Positions 49,029-60,135 of a DNA stretch of 64,000 bases are shown in pieces. Positions within the stretch are counted from its first letter, which is position 1. The number at the start of each line of letters is the position of its first letter. The position numbers were made by a program, and so were the translations under genes. The DNA is from Powellomyces hirtus (taxonomy: Eukaryota; Chytridiomycota; Chytridiomycetes; Spizellomycetales; Powellomycetaceae): contig JAHLKG010000008.1 of the NCBI GenBank assembly GCA_025526995.1, positions 558,001 through 622,000 on the forward strand. The letters are read 5' to 3'. The notes under the pieces were generated by a model that was not told the DNA's origin, searched no databases, and was given only the letters and a program-made list of their open reading frames with translations.

Positions 49029-49970
49029 TCATGGCTGTTCATAAATGTGATTATCCTGTATGCATTCCCATACAGGCAGAGGTATCAATTCCAGAATCTC
49101 CCGGTCGACGCTCTCGAGTTTCTCTTTCGACTTTTGTGCCTTGGCGCTGTTGTATGCGGCCAACAGTGAGCGGACCCTTGTGCTGGATATGTGCGCAGTC
49201 TCTTGGCACGTGTCCGCCCACTGCGGCAATAGAATGACATGCTGACGGAAACGGCAGACTATCGGGTTGCTCTTTGCTTCACGGTCTATCCAATCGTGCA
49301 GTCCGTCCGCTGGGCCATTTCCGTCTGCGGCAGGGCGGTCGGCACACATGATGCGCGAGCTCGCAAAAAAGCGCTCCATCTCGGCTGCCATGTCCACATT
49401 CGCATAATATTTTGGGTCGAAAAACCGAGTGATCGTGTCAAAACCCATGACAAAGTACAGCAGAGAAGGCTGCTGCTGAGCAGATAGATGCTCGTGAATC
49501 ACTACTGCCTTCTCGAGAAATTTTCCGACCGAGATGATCCCGACGCCCACCGGCGCGTCAGCGGTATGTGCGGACAGGTCCTTTGCGAGCGCTTGCATCA
49601 TCAGCAGCCGCTCGGGTATAGATGCACCCGACAGCTGCTTGTCCGGATTGCTGGTGGAAAATAGCAGCAGATGGGCATCGAATTTCAGCGGTTGGGTGGT
49701 ATTGTCAGGAGACTCGGACAATGACGGTGATGACGTGACAGCATTCTGCAGCAAGCGGGAATGTGCAAGGGTGGGCGGGTTGAAAGAAGCAGCAAGTACC
49801 GCAATACGAACCGGCTGGTGGTGGTGGTGGTGGCGGTTTTTCGTTTCCGTTCCTGGTAGGTCAGGGAGCCAAGCTTTTGAGTTTGAGTTCTGCGTGCTGG
49901 TGACGAGCAGAAACGAGCGGGAAGCAGCGGAGAATTGTCTGGCCAGGGATTCAATTGCATGGCGATCCAT
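49029..49970 (-). CDS. NMN adenylyltransferase-like nucleotidylyltransferase (Pof1-type)
   Basis: Single exon, 313 aa. The nucleotidyltransferase fold is marked by AVLAASFNPPTLAHSRLL (equivalent of the GxFxPxHxGH motif, with TLAH as the HxGH-like signature) and by ISSTRVR near the C-terminus, the conserved ISSTxxR that binds ATP phosphates. Between them, LLYFVMGFDTITRFFDPKYY resembles the NMNAT mid-domain. Fungal relatives include yeast Pof1/YCL047C, annotated as NMNAT-like. A Ser-rich leader and a poly-His run (about residues 47-51) precede the domain. Predicted reaction: AMP transfer to NMN or a related substrate for NAD synthesis. Substrate choice is inference because the first signature is not canonical. 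Confidence 0.82.
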   Translation of the reverse strand: MDRHAIESLARQFSAASRSFLLVTSTQNSNSKAWLPDLPGTETKNRHHHHHQPVRIAVLAASFNPPTLAHSRLLQNAVTSSPSLSESPDNTTQPLKFDAHLLLFSTSNPDKQLSGASIPERLLMMQALAKDLSAHTADAPVGVGIISVGKFLEKAVVIHEHLSAQQQPSLLYFVMGFDTITRFFDPKYYANVDMAAEMERFFASSRIMCADRPAADGNGPADGLHDWIDREAKSNPIVCRFRQHVILLPQWADTCQETAHISSTRVRSLLAAYNSAKAQKSKEKLESVDREILELIPLPVWECIQDNHIYEQP

Positions 49971-51524
49971 TTTGGGATTCTGGGGAGGAAGGGAGGCTGT
50001 TGGATGCTATGACGATAAATACCCTGTGACTTGCAAGGGTTGCGAAAGAAAAAAAAGACGAAACGAAAGGACTCGGAACCGACACGAATGGACCCGATCG
50101 AGGGGAAGGAGGAGAGTCCGGTGGGCAGGCTTCCTTTGAGAACGTGTGCAACAATATCTAACCAATTTGTCAATATTGGTTCATCATTGGAAATGAGCAC
50201 GACATGGTCATTTCAAACGTCATCTGACTTTCGTGTAGGTCTGACCAAGTGTGAGTGGGTGTGTATATGTAAGCAAGCCTGGTCATTTGTAGGCCATGCG
50301 TTGCGACATTTGCGAGCCGATGATAAGCACGCGTGACTTCCTAATGCGGACAGAGTGTCTGCCGTGTGTTGCGCAATGTGCGTTCCTCGGGCCTCCGGAA
50401 TCAGCGCGGCTCGGGCAGTCCGAGCGAATCGAAAGTGAACGACCGATGGATGGATGACAAGGGCCGAGAGATGGAGGATGAAATAAGAGACAAGCAAAAA
50501 AAAAGAGTCAGGTGAGTCATGACAGACGCAGACGGACGCGTTTGATTGGCTGCGATGAGGGCCCAGGCCACGGGTGAGAGTGGGAGGCCTATAGACTTGC
50601 TTATTACTGCGCAATGATGCAGCCAATCGCGACTGATTGCGTGCGTCACGCATGTTGTGCGATGAGAATGCGCGATTGGAGTCTCTGTATCTGGTATCGC
50701 CCCGCCCTTCCCTTCACAAAGTCCCACATTGCAACTTGACGACGATACGCGCCTTGCCGTTCGTTACCTTATCGACACAACCCACTCCCAGAGCGTCGCC
50801 CGCCGCCGCACCGCCCAGGCCAACAAAAGCCCACATCACAAACAAACACAAACAGCAGCGCCTGATGAGTCATTCCGCAATGGCCGATGGGATGTGATGA
50901 TTGCTGACACAGTAATAATAGTCCTTTCTGAAAGAGTCAGATGCCCTTCTGCCACTCACGCAATGCCCGCAAACCCGCAACCACCACAACCAAGCACGCA
51001 CGCCCGTAAGAAACGTGCCGCGCTCCGGTGACTGACACCCGATTCACACACACACACACATACATCCAGCCCCCCCATCGTTCCTTTCTTCCCCCCACCC
51101 CCCCCCCCGCCGTATAAAATGATCGGACAGCCACCAGTCCCCCCTCCTGTTCTCCACCACTACACACTGCCTCCCAGCACTACTGCAGCCACTCTCGGCA
51201 ACACAACAACAACCCCCTTTCTATCACAACAGAGCTCTTCGTGACCTCCTCACCTCCTCTCCTGCTTCCTCTCGTCTTCCGGCCTAAAGCATATATATCT
51301 CGCACCACCGCAAGACCTCCGACCTTCTTCCGATCGTTGCTCGCTCTCAGTCCTCCTAGTGCCAATTCAGCATACGAACGAGCTCCCAAACGCTAGCAAG
51401 CAAGCAAGTCTACCAGCTTACTCGCTGCACATCGATCCACCCTTCGTCTCCAAAGGGCCTGCCCAACGCCCAACACACCTACATCCACACGCACACCACA
51501 AACACACCGACCACCGCCGTTGCA
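49971..51524. other. Divergent intergenic region and long leader, NMNAT-like / Ecl1
   Basis: About 1.55 kb. The part next to Ecl1 is C/T-rich with a C11 run (51098-51108), a CA repeat near 51048-51060 and a TATA-like element at 51113-51119, leaving roughly 380 nt of CT-rich leader before ATG 51525. No supported coding sequence was found. Confidence 0.5.
51113..51119 (+). promoter_or_regulatory. Candidate TATA box of the Ecl1-like gene
   Basis: TATAAAA lies immediately downstream of the C-rich tract and about 405 nt upstream of the start codon. If used, it implies a long, CT-rich 5' leader with upstream ATGs, as expected for a stress-regulated transcript. The position is far from the ATG, so an alternative is that the true TATA lies elsewhere or the leader is spliced. 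Confidence 0.4.
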
Positions 51525-51995
51525 ATGGACTACGGCATGGACCTCGACTGGTGCCTCGCCTGCGGCCAGCACACCCTGAGCGGGGTGTTGTATTGCTCTC
51601 AAGCCTGCCTCGCCAGTGATACCAACTCCTCGACGCAGCTGCCCAAGAGCGGATCAAATCCACACTCCCATGCTGCTGTCTCTGCGTCCGCGACCACCTT
51701 CTCCCCGTTCTCTGCGCAACTTGCCCCGCACTCGCGCTCGAGCCCGACCCAAATACCTTACTCTCATTCGTCGGATCGCCGGTATAGCTTCCAGTCGGAC
51801 TCGTCTTTCGAATCTACATCGAGCGGGTCCTCAACCCACCGTTACGGAGAACCGCACCACAACCACTCTCCACCTCTGCGTGGGGCGACAGACTTTGCGA
51901 ACATACTGCCGCTGAAGAATCGCGGTTTTGTGAATCGCAGTCCGTCGCCGCAACAAGCGGCAAGTTGGGGAATGTTGGGAAGTAGTCACCAGTAG
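51525..51995 (+). CDS. Ecl1-family small zinc-binding protein
   Basis: Single exon, 156 aa. The N-terminus MDYGMDLDWCLACGQHTLSG followed by VLYCSQAC has the four-Cys pattern (CxxC...CxxxC) and DWCLxCG start of Ecl1-family proteins, which extend chronological lifespan and respond to zinc, sulfur and oxidative stress in yeasts. The remaining ~120 residues are Ser/His-rich and disordered, ending in a short conserved-looking block GFVNRSPSP. The long CT-rich leader upstream could carry regulatory uORFs (inference). The next gene, AP-2 sigma, converges from the right. Confidence 0.82.
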   Translation: MDYGMDLDWCLACGQHTLSGVLYCSQACLASDTNSSTQLPKSGSNPHSHAAVSASATTFSPFSAQLAPHSRSSPTQIPYSHSSDRRYSFQSDSSFESTSSGSSTHRYGEPHHNHSPPLRGATDFANILPLKNRGFVNRSPSPQQAASWGMLGSSHQ

Positions 51996-52491
51996 TCTAT
52001 ACTTCCTACTTTTCATCTATACCCACCACACTCTCCTATATTTCCCACAAGTTGATGCTGGGAACCTGCAGTGCGCGCTCCCCATTACTATCTCCTTGCT
52101 TTTTGCTATATCGCTCGATCAAACGTAGAACTTAGTTTTCTCAATATCTTTTTTTTTGCAATCATTTTTTTTTTGATTTTTTTTTTTCTTTCTAGACCCG
52201 CAATGGGTCCTTGAATATCAATCATATCGACCCTTCGCTACAGACTTCTCTTGTTGCCCTTCATCACTTTGTTCATTCTTTCGTTTGTCGTTCATTTGAT
52301 TTGTGCCATTTGTCCGCTCGGGCACGTGTCGCTCTCTCCGTCCTAGCGCATATATCCGAAACATCTAGGTCATGTATGACGTTGACTGACGCGTAGACTA
52401 GGGGGACAATACGTATACGTGAAGTTTCCATCTCATTGGCGGACATGCTGGTATCGAGAGATACCACTTTGGAGATGCGCAACAGTGGTGG
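51996..52491. other. Convergent intergenic region
   Basis: About 500 nt with several T runs (52145-52190), consistent with 3' processing signals of Ecl1. No gene is seen. Confidence 0.4.
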
Positions 52492-53586
52492 CTATTCTAG
52501 TTTATCCAAGTAGTCCAGCCTCGCCAATATTACGCTTTTGCTGGAAATGCGGTTAGGTTCAAGTTGACGCGAGGGCGTAGTGGCGTGAGTGAATGAGAAA
52601 TCATTAGCAAAACCAATGAAACCAAAATGACCAAGTCACGCAATGGAAAAATGAAGTGATGCGCCTGCTGGTCATCATCAAACCGGGAGGATTACCTGAT
52701 CTCTTGCATTTCTCCGGCAAGAAACACTTCATCCAGGATCGCATAGACTTTGTAGAACTAGTAACAGCGAACATGGGGGTCAGCAAACGCGTCCCCGTGC
52801 AGAGAACGAAAGCGCTGTGCTGGTTACTTCAAAAACCAGCGAATGGCCATTCTTACGTTGAATACCAGGTCCAGTTCACACACGTTCCGGAAGAACGAGT
52901 CGAGCACTTCCACAAAGAAATGGATCGCTTCGAGATAGGCCAGTTCGTTGTCATTCGTGTCTACGCAGAAACAGAAGAACAGCCCCGCGTAGCGTCGATA
53001 GACGATCTTGTAGTTCCGGAACTGAATGTTTCGTGAGCACACGAGAGGGGAAAAGAGCCATGGTGTGAGATTAAGTTACAACATGGATGGAAAGCAGTTC
53101 CCAAGCAACATATGAGTTCGACGCAAACTCCCTGACGGCAAAGTTGCAATGCACGCATTTGTATCTCTCTCCCGTAGTGTTTCGTTTCTGCTTTGTCCTT
53201 TGCTCCTTCCTGTGCCTCACCTCGACGAAATTGGACTGGTGCTTCTGGTCACGCGCAGCAACCAGTTTGTGCACGTCCGACTTTAATTTCTGCTTCTCTT
53301 CATCCTCAAACGGCATGTACCATTTTGACAGCCGCGTCTTCCCTTGCCGGTTTTGCACGAGGATGAATCTGATCTCCAGAAGCAAAACGATAATTAGTGA
53401 TGGGCAACAGAAAAGCTCCATGCTGACGGTGGGTTCTGAACCAAAGGGTCGGGAATGTCCAACGTACCGTATCTAAAAGTAATGAGGGAAAGATAAGTAG
53501 TTGACACAAGGATCATGATACCTGAGTTCACGACTAATGCATCATCATAGCCTTTCTGCGACTGAGCTGTGTGAGCAACCTACCAT
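52492..53586 (-). CDS. APS2: AP-2 adaptor complex sigma subunit
   Basis: Small chain of the clathrin adaptor AP-2 used in endocytosis. Five exons on the minus strand: 53584-53586 (ATG only), 53221-53373, 52857-53021, 52696-52757 and 52492-52540; 143 aa, against 142 for human AP2S1. Diagnostic blocks [80 protein letters not shown] and LAGEMQEI match AP-2 sigma better than AP-1 or AP-3. The first coding exon is the start codon itself, joined by a GTAGGT donor to the ATCAGATTC exon. This is the least certain junction, but it reproduces the family start MIRFIL exactly. The last exon ends LDYLDKLE. Confidence 0.92.
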
Positions 53587-53835
53587 TATGTGGTATCGGA
53601 AAGAAATGTCAATTGGTAGGCCAAAGCGGCCTCCCCACCTCGGGCGCGTCTTGTGAATTGATGTGTCAACACTGGCAAGGCGCCAGCCACTTGCACGCTT
53701 TCACCAACGGTCTTATATGCATATGCAGCAACGTTCCATATAGACATTCTCGCCATATCAGTCTCTCATAGCATTGTATATAGAACGTAAAAGCAGTTTT
53801 ATCCTGAGGACTGGGGGGAAACGCGGTTCACGATC

Positions 53836-55356
53836 ATGTCAAAGTATAGCACGTTGCCCGATCTCGACACCCAGCCGGACGTCTACGAAACACCCGACGC
53901 AATTGACGACGGGAGCAACACAGTAGGGGCTTTCGGAAGTTTCTCCCATGATACCTATTCCGATGTCTCGGACGACGAAGATGCCGAAGGCGTTGTTCGG
54001 TCGTCCATATCCGTGTCAACCGCGAGTCAGCGGTTTTCGTCGGCGGACGCCGGAGGGGCTCAACAAGTAGACTTCTCGGGAACAATAGGACGGCGGCGGA
54101 GACCTGCGAGAAGAAAAGGCGCTCTCCCGGACCAGGACGAGTATTCGATGGTTGGGACGGCTGGAACGCGGGAAAAGGAGACGCCGGTGCAGAAGCTGCG
54201 CCGGCTCATATTTGAGGTAGAGGAGCTGGGGAAGGAGATTGAGACGACACAGAAGGAGAATATACCCGTCGTTGAAGTCACTGATGCAAATCAGAGCCCT
54301 GTGAAGGGATCTAAACGGAGAGCACCGCCGACACAAGCTCAGCTCCTCGAGTCGGTATCCGCGCTGCAGAATGACCTGTCCGGGATGGGGCAGGCTATTG
54401 TCGGAAACAGCCATGCCCCAAACGTGATTGGTACCCAGTCAAATCAGCTGGAATCCGGGAAAGCTCTTCTCGCACAGCTTAAGTCGTTCAGGCACATGAA
54501 TCTCTCGGAAGAGGAAGCATCAAAGGCAGCACACGGCGAAGATCCCGCGTCGTTACAATCACCGACGTTTGAAGGCCCATCATCAGCAGCTGGGCCATAC
54601 GTGACGTACGAGCTCTTCTACACCCCCGAGACGGCCAAACTGACCGAGCTTGCAAAAATCACGCAGGTGGAGGCGCGCCTGGCGTCCCTCGAGCGGCTCA
54701 TTGGAACTCACTTCCTGCAGGGCCTGGAAGGAGGAAACGCTTCCGTCTCAGCACTGCTGCAGGAAAACGGCAGCCTCATTGGCGCTCTCCAGCGGCTCGA
54801 CAACCACCTGGCGCTCCTGACGCAGCCGCGCCAGCTTGATCTCGTAGCACGACGCGTCAAGGCATTGACTGTCGACATGGAGCGGCTGGCTGACCTGCGC
54901 AAGAAGCAGCAGCTGGAGAACTCCATAAGTGTATCTATGGAAAATCTCGCGCCTGCCCACAATACAACAACAGGAGGTCGTCTGAGTACATCCGCGATGC
55001 AGGACGTTGAAATGCACAAGACGCAAACAGAGACAGAACGACGCGTGAACTACCTTTACTCGCTCATGGAAAAACTGGACCCTGTTGCGGGACTGGTCCC
55101 CCACCTCGTGTCGCGGCTACGCGGCCTAAAGTCGCTGCACACGGAGGCAGCCGTCTTTTCAGAAAGCCTGGCCATGCTCACTCTGGAACAGACCAGAGTT
55201 AGCGAAGGCTTCAAGGGTATCGATGAAGCCATTGAGCATTTGGAAAACAGCGTGAAGGCGAACGAAATCGCGGTCACGAAGAACGTGGAAGCTCTGCAGG
55301 GCAGAATGGAGGCTCTGGCGAGCCGTGTAGATAAACTTCTGCTACGTGCGAAATGA
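53836..55356 (+). CDS. Dynamitin, dynactin subunit p50 (DCTN2/Jnm1)
   Basis: Single exon, 506 aa. The N-terminus KYSTLPDLDTQPDVYETPD is the conserved dynamitin motif. The block with EKETPVQKLRRLIFEVEELG, then YELFYTPETAKLTELAKITQ and LASLERLIGT are further dynamitin signatures, joined by long coiled coils. The C-terminus is coiled coil (KNVEALQGRMEALASRVDKL). Dynamitin holds the p150Glued shoulder of dynactin together and so supports dynein-driven transport, nuclear movement and spindle positioning. No intron is needed. It is divergent from AP-2 sigma with about 250 nt between starts. Confidence 0.93.
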   Translation: MSKYSTLPDLDTQPDVYETPDAIDDGSNTVGAFGSFSHDTYSDVSDDEDAEGVVRSSISVSTASQRFSSADAGGAQQVDFSGTIGRRRRPARRKGALPDQDEYSMVGTAGTREKETPVQKLRRLIFEVEELGKEIETTQKENIPVVEVTDANQSPVKGSKRRAPPTQAQLLESVSALQNDLSGMGQAIVGNSHAPNVIGTQSNQLESGKALLAQLKSFRHMNLSEEEASKAAHGEDPASLQSPTFEGPSSAAGPYVTYELFYTPETAKLTELAKITQVEARLASLERLIGTHFLQGLEGGNASVSALLQENGSLIGALQRLDNHLALLTQPRQLDLVARRVKALTVDMERLADLRKKQQLENSISVSMENLAPAHNTTTGGRLSTSAMQDVEMHKTQTETERRVNYLYSLMEKLDPVAGLVPHLVSRLRGLKSLHTEAAVFSESLAMLTLEQTRVSEGFKGIDEAIEHLENSVKANEIAVTKNVEALQGRMEALASRVDKLLLRAK

Positions 55357-55497
55357 ACGGCCGTGCTTATTTGTAGATGATTGTGAATGGATGGAAATCG
55401 AGCGTATTTATATAAAGAGGATGCGGGCTGCCAGCTAACTATGGAAAGAGGTGACAAAATTCTCATGCTTTAGAGCAACGAGCTGATATTTAGGAAA

Positions 55498-57400
55498 TCA
55501 ATCCCATTTCCGCCGTTTCTGCTCGCGTGGTGGTGGAGACGGCGACGATGGCCTGCTCAAATGCTTCGCCATCGGCTGCTCACTCGTGCCCGTCATCCCA
55601 CCCGCGGGTGCGTTCTTCATCTTCCCTGCCCGGATCTTCTCCAACGCGGCTCTAGCACGAGCAAGCTTTGCCGATTTGTTCGCGTCCAAGCCATTGCCCG
55701 ATACCACCGCGTCTGCATCTGCTTGGCCGTTCTCAACGACGCCCTGCGGAGTGTTGTTGTCTGGATGATTGAGATAGTCATCGCGAACCGACATATAGTA
55801 CCCGTGCCATTCATTCCAGGGTAGCAAGAATGCAAAGCGCGGGTCGCCTCGGTTCTTTGCTTTCACTTTTGCCTCAAACTCTTGCCCATTCCGGGCCACA
55901 AACATCGCCAGCTTGTCTATCACACTTTGCAACTCTGCCGGCGGTATGCCTGACGGCGGGCCTTCGACATTTTCAATGCTCTCTATCGCTCCACTGGCAA
56001 TGCCATCTGGCATTGAATGATCATCAACCGCAGTCGTGTCACCTATAGCAGGCTCCGCTCCTGGGTCAGCTTGACTGCCATTGTCATCCGAATCACTGCT
56101 GGCATCGCTCCCGTAATCCCCCAGCCCACCCAAAGCAGTAGTCATAACCTTCCTGACATGCTTGTAGTAAGCGTGGAGCGGGCTTGTCACTTCCATGAAA
56201 GCGAAATCTCGGTTGCCAGCCTGCTTGGCCTTGACAAGGAACTCCATCTGCGGGTTCGTGCTGGCGTTGACAAATTTTGCAGTCTTTTCAATGATGGACG
56301 CTAAGCGGGATGTTGTCGGCGGTGTGATGCCCGTCGGGGCTGGGTATTTGAGATCGAACACTTCTGGAGAAGCGGGCTCCTCTGAGACAAACAAAAAATC
56401 CCAGAATCAGCGTTGTGAACCAACATAACGTCGCGCATAAACCACATCACGTCAGAACGTGGTACCTTTACTGCCATCATCCGCAGCTGTGGTATCATCC
56501 ATCTGATCTTCGGTCGGTCCTACTCTATCTCTCCTCCTTTTCTCTTCTGTAAAGGTGAAACAAGCCGGATCAGCGCTTGCTGCGCTTTTACGGAGGGCTG
56601 CTCCACGATTCAATCACCTTTGAATATCCGTTGCTCTTCCTCGTCCAGATCGTACATTGCCTCTTCATCGGAATCAACGTCCAAATAGCGCTCCTTGTTC
56701 AACTCTTCCTGGTCCGATTCCACGACCACAGCGGTCCCATCTGCGCGCGTTATCCCATCACTATCATCCTCCTGAGCATGGTTGTCGAAACCAGAGAGAT
56801 CTTCCAAGAGATTTCGCACATCATATCTTTAGATCATATGATTGGATATAGCACGAAGGGGGAAGTCGAGGTAGGCACAAGTTGTGGATTCGGAATGTGA
56901 GTTTTCATCGTATATGGATGTTGGCGGTGCCCGATTACCTCTTCTCCAAGTGAATGATACACATTTAAAGACAATGATGCAAGGAACGAAGAGTAATCAC
57001 ACACTACATTTGCCTCAACACTTGGGGAGGTCATCTTAGGGACCCACACCATACATCATAATTGCTCGAGGGCCGGCAGACGCCAGTGCGATATGCGGTG
57101 GAGCAGCGTTTGCGCCACTCTCTTTTCTGTTCTCAGTCGATCTATCATTCGACTTCTTTTCTACTTTTCGTGAGCCCTTCGCTTCGCATCCTACCTGTCA
57201 ATTAAGAGCGGTTCACTCCCATCGTTCGCGCCATGCTGCCAAGGAAGGAGATGCTTTCCGCTGTCGATTTGTGCTGCCTGAGCGTCGTTGCGAAATAGGC
57301 GACAAGCATATCCGAAGCCAAGAAGATCCTTGTCCTCGACGTGAGGTCGTTTGCGCGCGGTCCCACGGCGAGAATGCTTATACTGTTTATGATGGCTCAT
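55498..57400 (-). CDS. SFSWAP-like splicing regulator with two SURP domains
   Basis: Four exons on the minus strand: 57195-57400, 56618-56826, 56466-56546 and 55498-56381; 459 aa. The N-terminal block DLLGFGYACRLFRNDAQAAQ then IDSGKHLLPW with LLIDRYDVRNLLEDL is the DRY_EERY domain of the suppressor-of-white-apricot family. Two SURP modules follow in exon 4: SRLASIIEKTAKFVNAS with FAFMEVTSPLHAYYKHV, then LQSVIDKLAMFVARNGQEFE with FAFLLPWNEWHGYYMSV. The C-terminus is Ser/Pro/Arg-rich (RPSSPSPPPREQKRRKWD). It is predicted to be a nuclear regulator of alternative splicing. The acidic linker DVDSDEEAMYDLDEEEQRIF is also typical. It diverges from COX6 with about 300 nt between starts. Confidence 0.9.
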
Positions 57401-57697
57401 CTTTGCACCCTCAAACAGACACGGGAGAGCTATCGCTGGCGAGCTCCAGTGCACTTATCCCCTCTGTTAGGTTTTGATAAAACACCGGACACAGATGAAT
57501 GAAATTTAAGCGAAGTGCAGAACCAAGGACAGAAAGGACCCACATGCCAGAACTAGGCCTGGCATATATTGTGGAGACATCACGTGATTTGCTGGTCGGC
57601 AAGACGCGGAAAAGATGCAAGTTGCCTAAACGTTAACGGTTGCGCTGTTTGAAGCACCTCCCATAATATCGCAAATATCGATACACATATACATACC

Positions 57698-58467
57698 ATG
57701 AACCGCCTCTTCCGTCTCGCACCCGTTCTGAGCCGTGCCATGGCCGTCAGGCCTGTTGTCGGTAAGTAATAAATACTTTGCGCTCGCTGTCAGATGAGTT
57801 GGCAGACAAACCACAAGCGAGAGAAATGGGAGTTCGTTGGGCAACCTGTGTGGATTTGACAGGAAGGGAAATGTTCTACAGATGGAGTTGTCGTTGTCAG
57901 GATGTTCAATTTTCCCGTCATTACTTGGGCCGCGGAGTTAACGTTTTCACTCGTCATTTTAGCCCGGTCCGCCGCAATCCGTTCCATGGCTGGCGGCCCA
58001 GCGAGCCACAGCAACTTGGACGCCACTATTGCCAACTACCCCACCGCACACGACTTGGACCCTACCTCCAAAAACGGTAAATGGGATATTTGTCTGTTGG
58101 CAGGGTTATGCGGAATACTAAGAGATGGTCTGCAGACTACGACAAATACGTGACATACTGGTGCAAGCACTTCCAGACTGTTGAGGACGACTTTGAGCTT
58201 GAGCGTGGCCTCAACCACATCTTCGCCACCGACTGGGTACCCTCCGTAGAAGTTATCGGTGACGCACTCCGAGCCGCCCGTGCCCAGAACTCTTTTGCTA
58301 CCGCTGTCAGGACACTGGAGGCTCTCAAATCCAAAGCCCACAACGAGAAGCAATACCAGCAGTACATCGACGCTCTCAAGCCACTCCTGACTGAGCTGGG
58401 TATTCCCGAGAAGAAGGATCTTGGCACCTTTGAGTTTGTCAGGGAAAAGAGGTGGTGGATGGAATAA
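57698..58467 (+). CDS. COX6: Cytochrome c oxidase subunit 6 (COX5A-type)
   Basis: Nuclear-encoded subunit of mitochondrial complex IV. Three exons, 57698-57761, 57963-58076 and 58136-58467; 169 aa. The first ~50 residues form a mitochondrial presequence (MNRLFRLAPVLSRAMAVRPV, rich in Arg, no acidic residues). The mature domain carries YDKYVTYWCKHFQTVEDDFE, LERGLNHIFATDWVPSVEVI, DALRAARAQNSFATAVRTLE and LKPLLTELGIPEKKDL, closely following COX5A/Cox6. Compared with human COX5A it has a short C-terminal addition ending REKRWWME, as in fungi. The 201-nt first intron (57762-57962) is large for this window. Confidence 0.95.
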
Positions 58468-58765
58468 TTTTAAATAGACTCACGGTTTGCCTATCCAGCT
58501 GGCCGTGTTGTGACCATGACCAATAATCTTATTCGCTTATATCTCGAGAATGCTCATCAGTTTTTCGGACGTATTTGTGAACTGAACAAACGTCGAGATC
58601 GAAAATTGGGATATATTTTATTCACAGTGGGATGCTCAGATGTTCTACATTCGGTAACCGATCCTGCTGATATCAACGTCGCCCGATACGTCTTTCCGGG
58701 AATCGACGCAAACTATATAAAACATTTATGGCTATTCACTAATTCCCCTAACGAGCTCTGCTCCC
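58468..58765. other. Convergent intergenic region, COX6 / CDF
   Basis: About 300 nt. It contains a short direct repeat of CCCCTAACGAGCT (about 58745-58757 and 58763-58775). A plus-strand open frame across it and into the CDF gene is antisense to real exons and is not called. Confidence 0.45.
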
Positions 58766-60135
58766 CTAACGAGCTTTGCGGTGCTCAGGAGCGTGATTGG
58801 TTTCATAGTCGATATGTACAAACGCGCGCTCGACGTTTGCTAAAGTTTCCAATTTGTTTTGTAGCGCTTCCGCAATGTCGTGGGCCTCGCATACGAGCAT
58901 GTCCGGCGGGAGGACAATGTCAACTTCTACGAAGAAATTGTTACCGGCGTGGTAGGCTTTGCAAGTGTCAACTTGTAAGACGCGCGGATCATGGGTCATT
59001 GCAATGTATGTCACGCGTTGGAGGAACGAAGGTGTTGCAGTCCTGCCAACCATGTATTGGATATGTTCTGATGGGTAAGGAAAACGATTCAGTCAAATTT
59101 TGTCCTGGAACAATGAATCCCATGTGCTACTGTCAGCTGGCCGAAGAACTTACCCAAAGCGGTGCTTGCCCATGAGCGGAGAATGAGAAGGGCGATGACA
59201 ATGGCGCCAGCTGGATCCAACCACCACAAGAACTTGGACCCCAGAATCGAAAGAGTAATTCCGAGGGAGTTCATAAAAACATCATTCCTGTGGTCTTGGG
59301 CCAAGATTTTCGCGGAAGGGTATTGCGACAAAGTCACGCAGTAGAAATAAAGCCCGATTTTGATGGCAATCGCTGTGCCAACAAGCGCGATCGACATTGA
59401 CGAAAGATCAATGACGTGCTCACCGCCAGTAAGCGTCCTTGCACCTTCGATCTACGGGGGAGAACGCCACGAGATGTGAGATTTGTAGCAAATCCAGAAT
59501 TTCAGAAGTCGCACCATCCGTACCATCAACTGCACGGACAGGGTGCCCATCATGATAGAGAAGACCAAAATTCCAGCTGTCTCCATGCGCCTCTTCCCGG
59601 TGGGATATTTCAACGGATTGTCTGAATCAGCAGCGCGGCCGGCGTATACAAGAACCAAAGACGATCCCAGATCCATGAAAGAGTCGGCCGTAGTAGCAAG
59701 CAAGGCGAGAGAGCCAGATAGAATAGCTGCTACAAGTTGCAGGCCGAAGAGCGCGATGTTTGCGCAGAGAGAGCCATATACAGCTATCTTGAGTTTCATC
59801 AAACGGCGTTCTTCTCCTTCGGCATCTTCGATCAAGTCCGGGGGTCGCAACAGGGAGTCGATCAACTCGTTCTGCTGTGCGTAAAACTCGGAGAGCTTGC
59901 GGCGCCCGCCTTTGGCCAGCGCTTTCAATTCAGGCTCGGACACCTTGCGCTGGGCCAATTGCAAAGGGTCGGAGAGCAGTCCGACGGTGCTCTCATCGCT
60001 CGATATAGGGGATAGCTCCATAACTTCCACTCGCAGGTTTGCCGGCGGACTTGGAGACGGTCCCCGAAAGGACAATTGGGGGCTCGCTGGCGGTGGCGTT
60101 GCTACGAGAACGGAATGTTGGACTGCCGCGACCAT
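58766..60135 (-). CDS. Cation diffusion facilitator, manganese-type (MTP8-11-like)
   Basis: Membrane H+/metal antiporter of the CDF family. Three exons on the minus strand, 59524-60135, 59154-59451 and 58766-59067; 403 aa. Transmembrane helices begin at LKIAVYGSLCANIALFGLQL. The metal site in TM2 reads DSFMD and in TM5 DHRND, the DxxxD pair characteristic of Mn-CDFs rather than the HxxxD of Zn-CDFs. Additional helices include IALVGTAIAIKIGLYFYCVT and LWWLDPAGAIVIALLILRSW. The C-terminal cytoplasmic ferredoxin-like domain has VDTCKAYHAGNNFFVEVDIV and ends with a His-containing block AFVHIDYETNHAPEH. A ~125-residue Ser/Pro-rich cytosolic N-terminus precedes TM1. It probably loads Mn2+ into vacuole or Golgi (inference). 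Confidence 0.9.

Noticed and set aside
58510..59175. Plus-strand frame of 221 codons between COX6 and the CDF gene
   Set aside because: Its second half is antisense to conserved CDF exons and its first half has no family resemblance.
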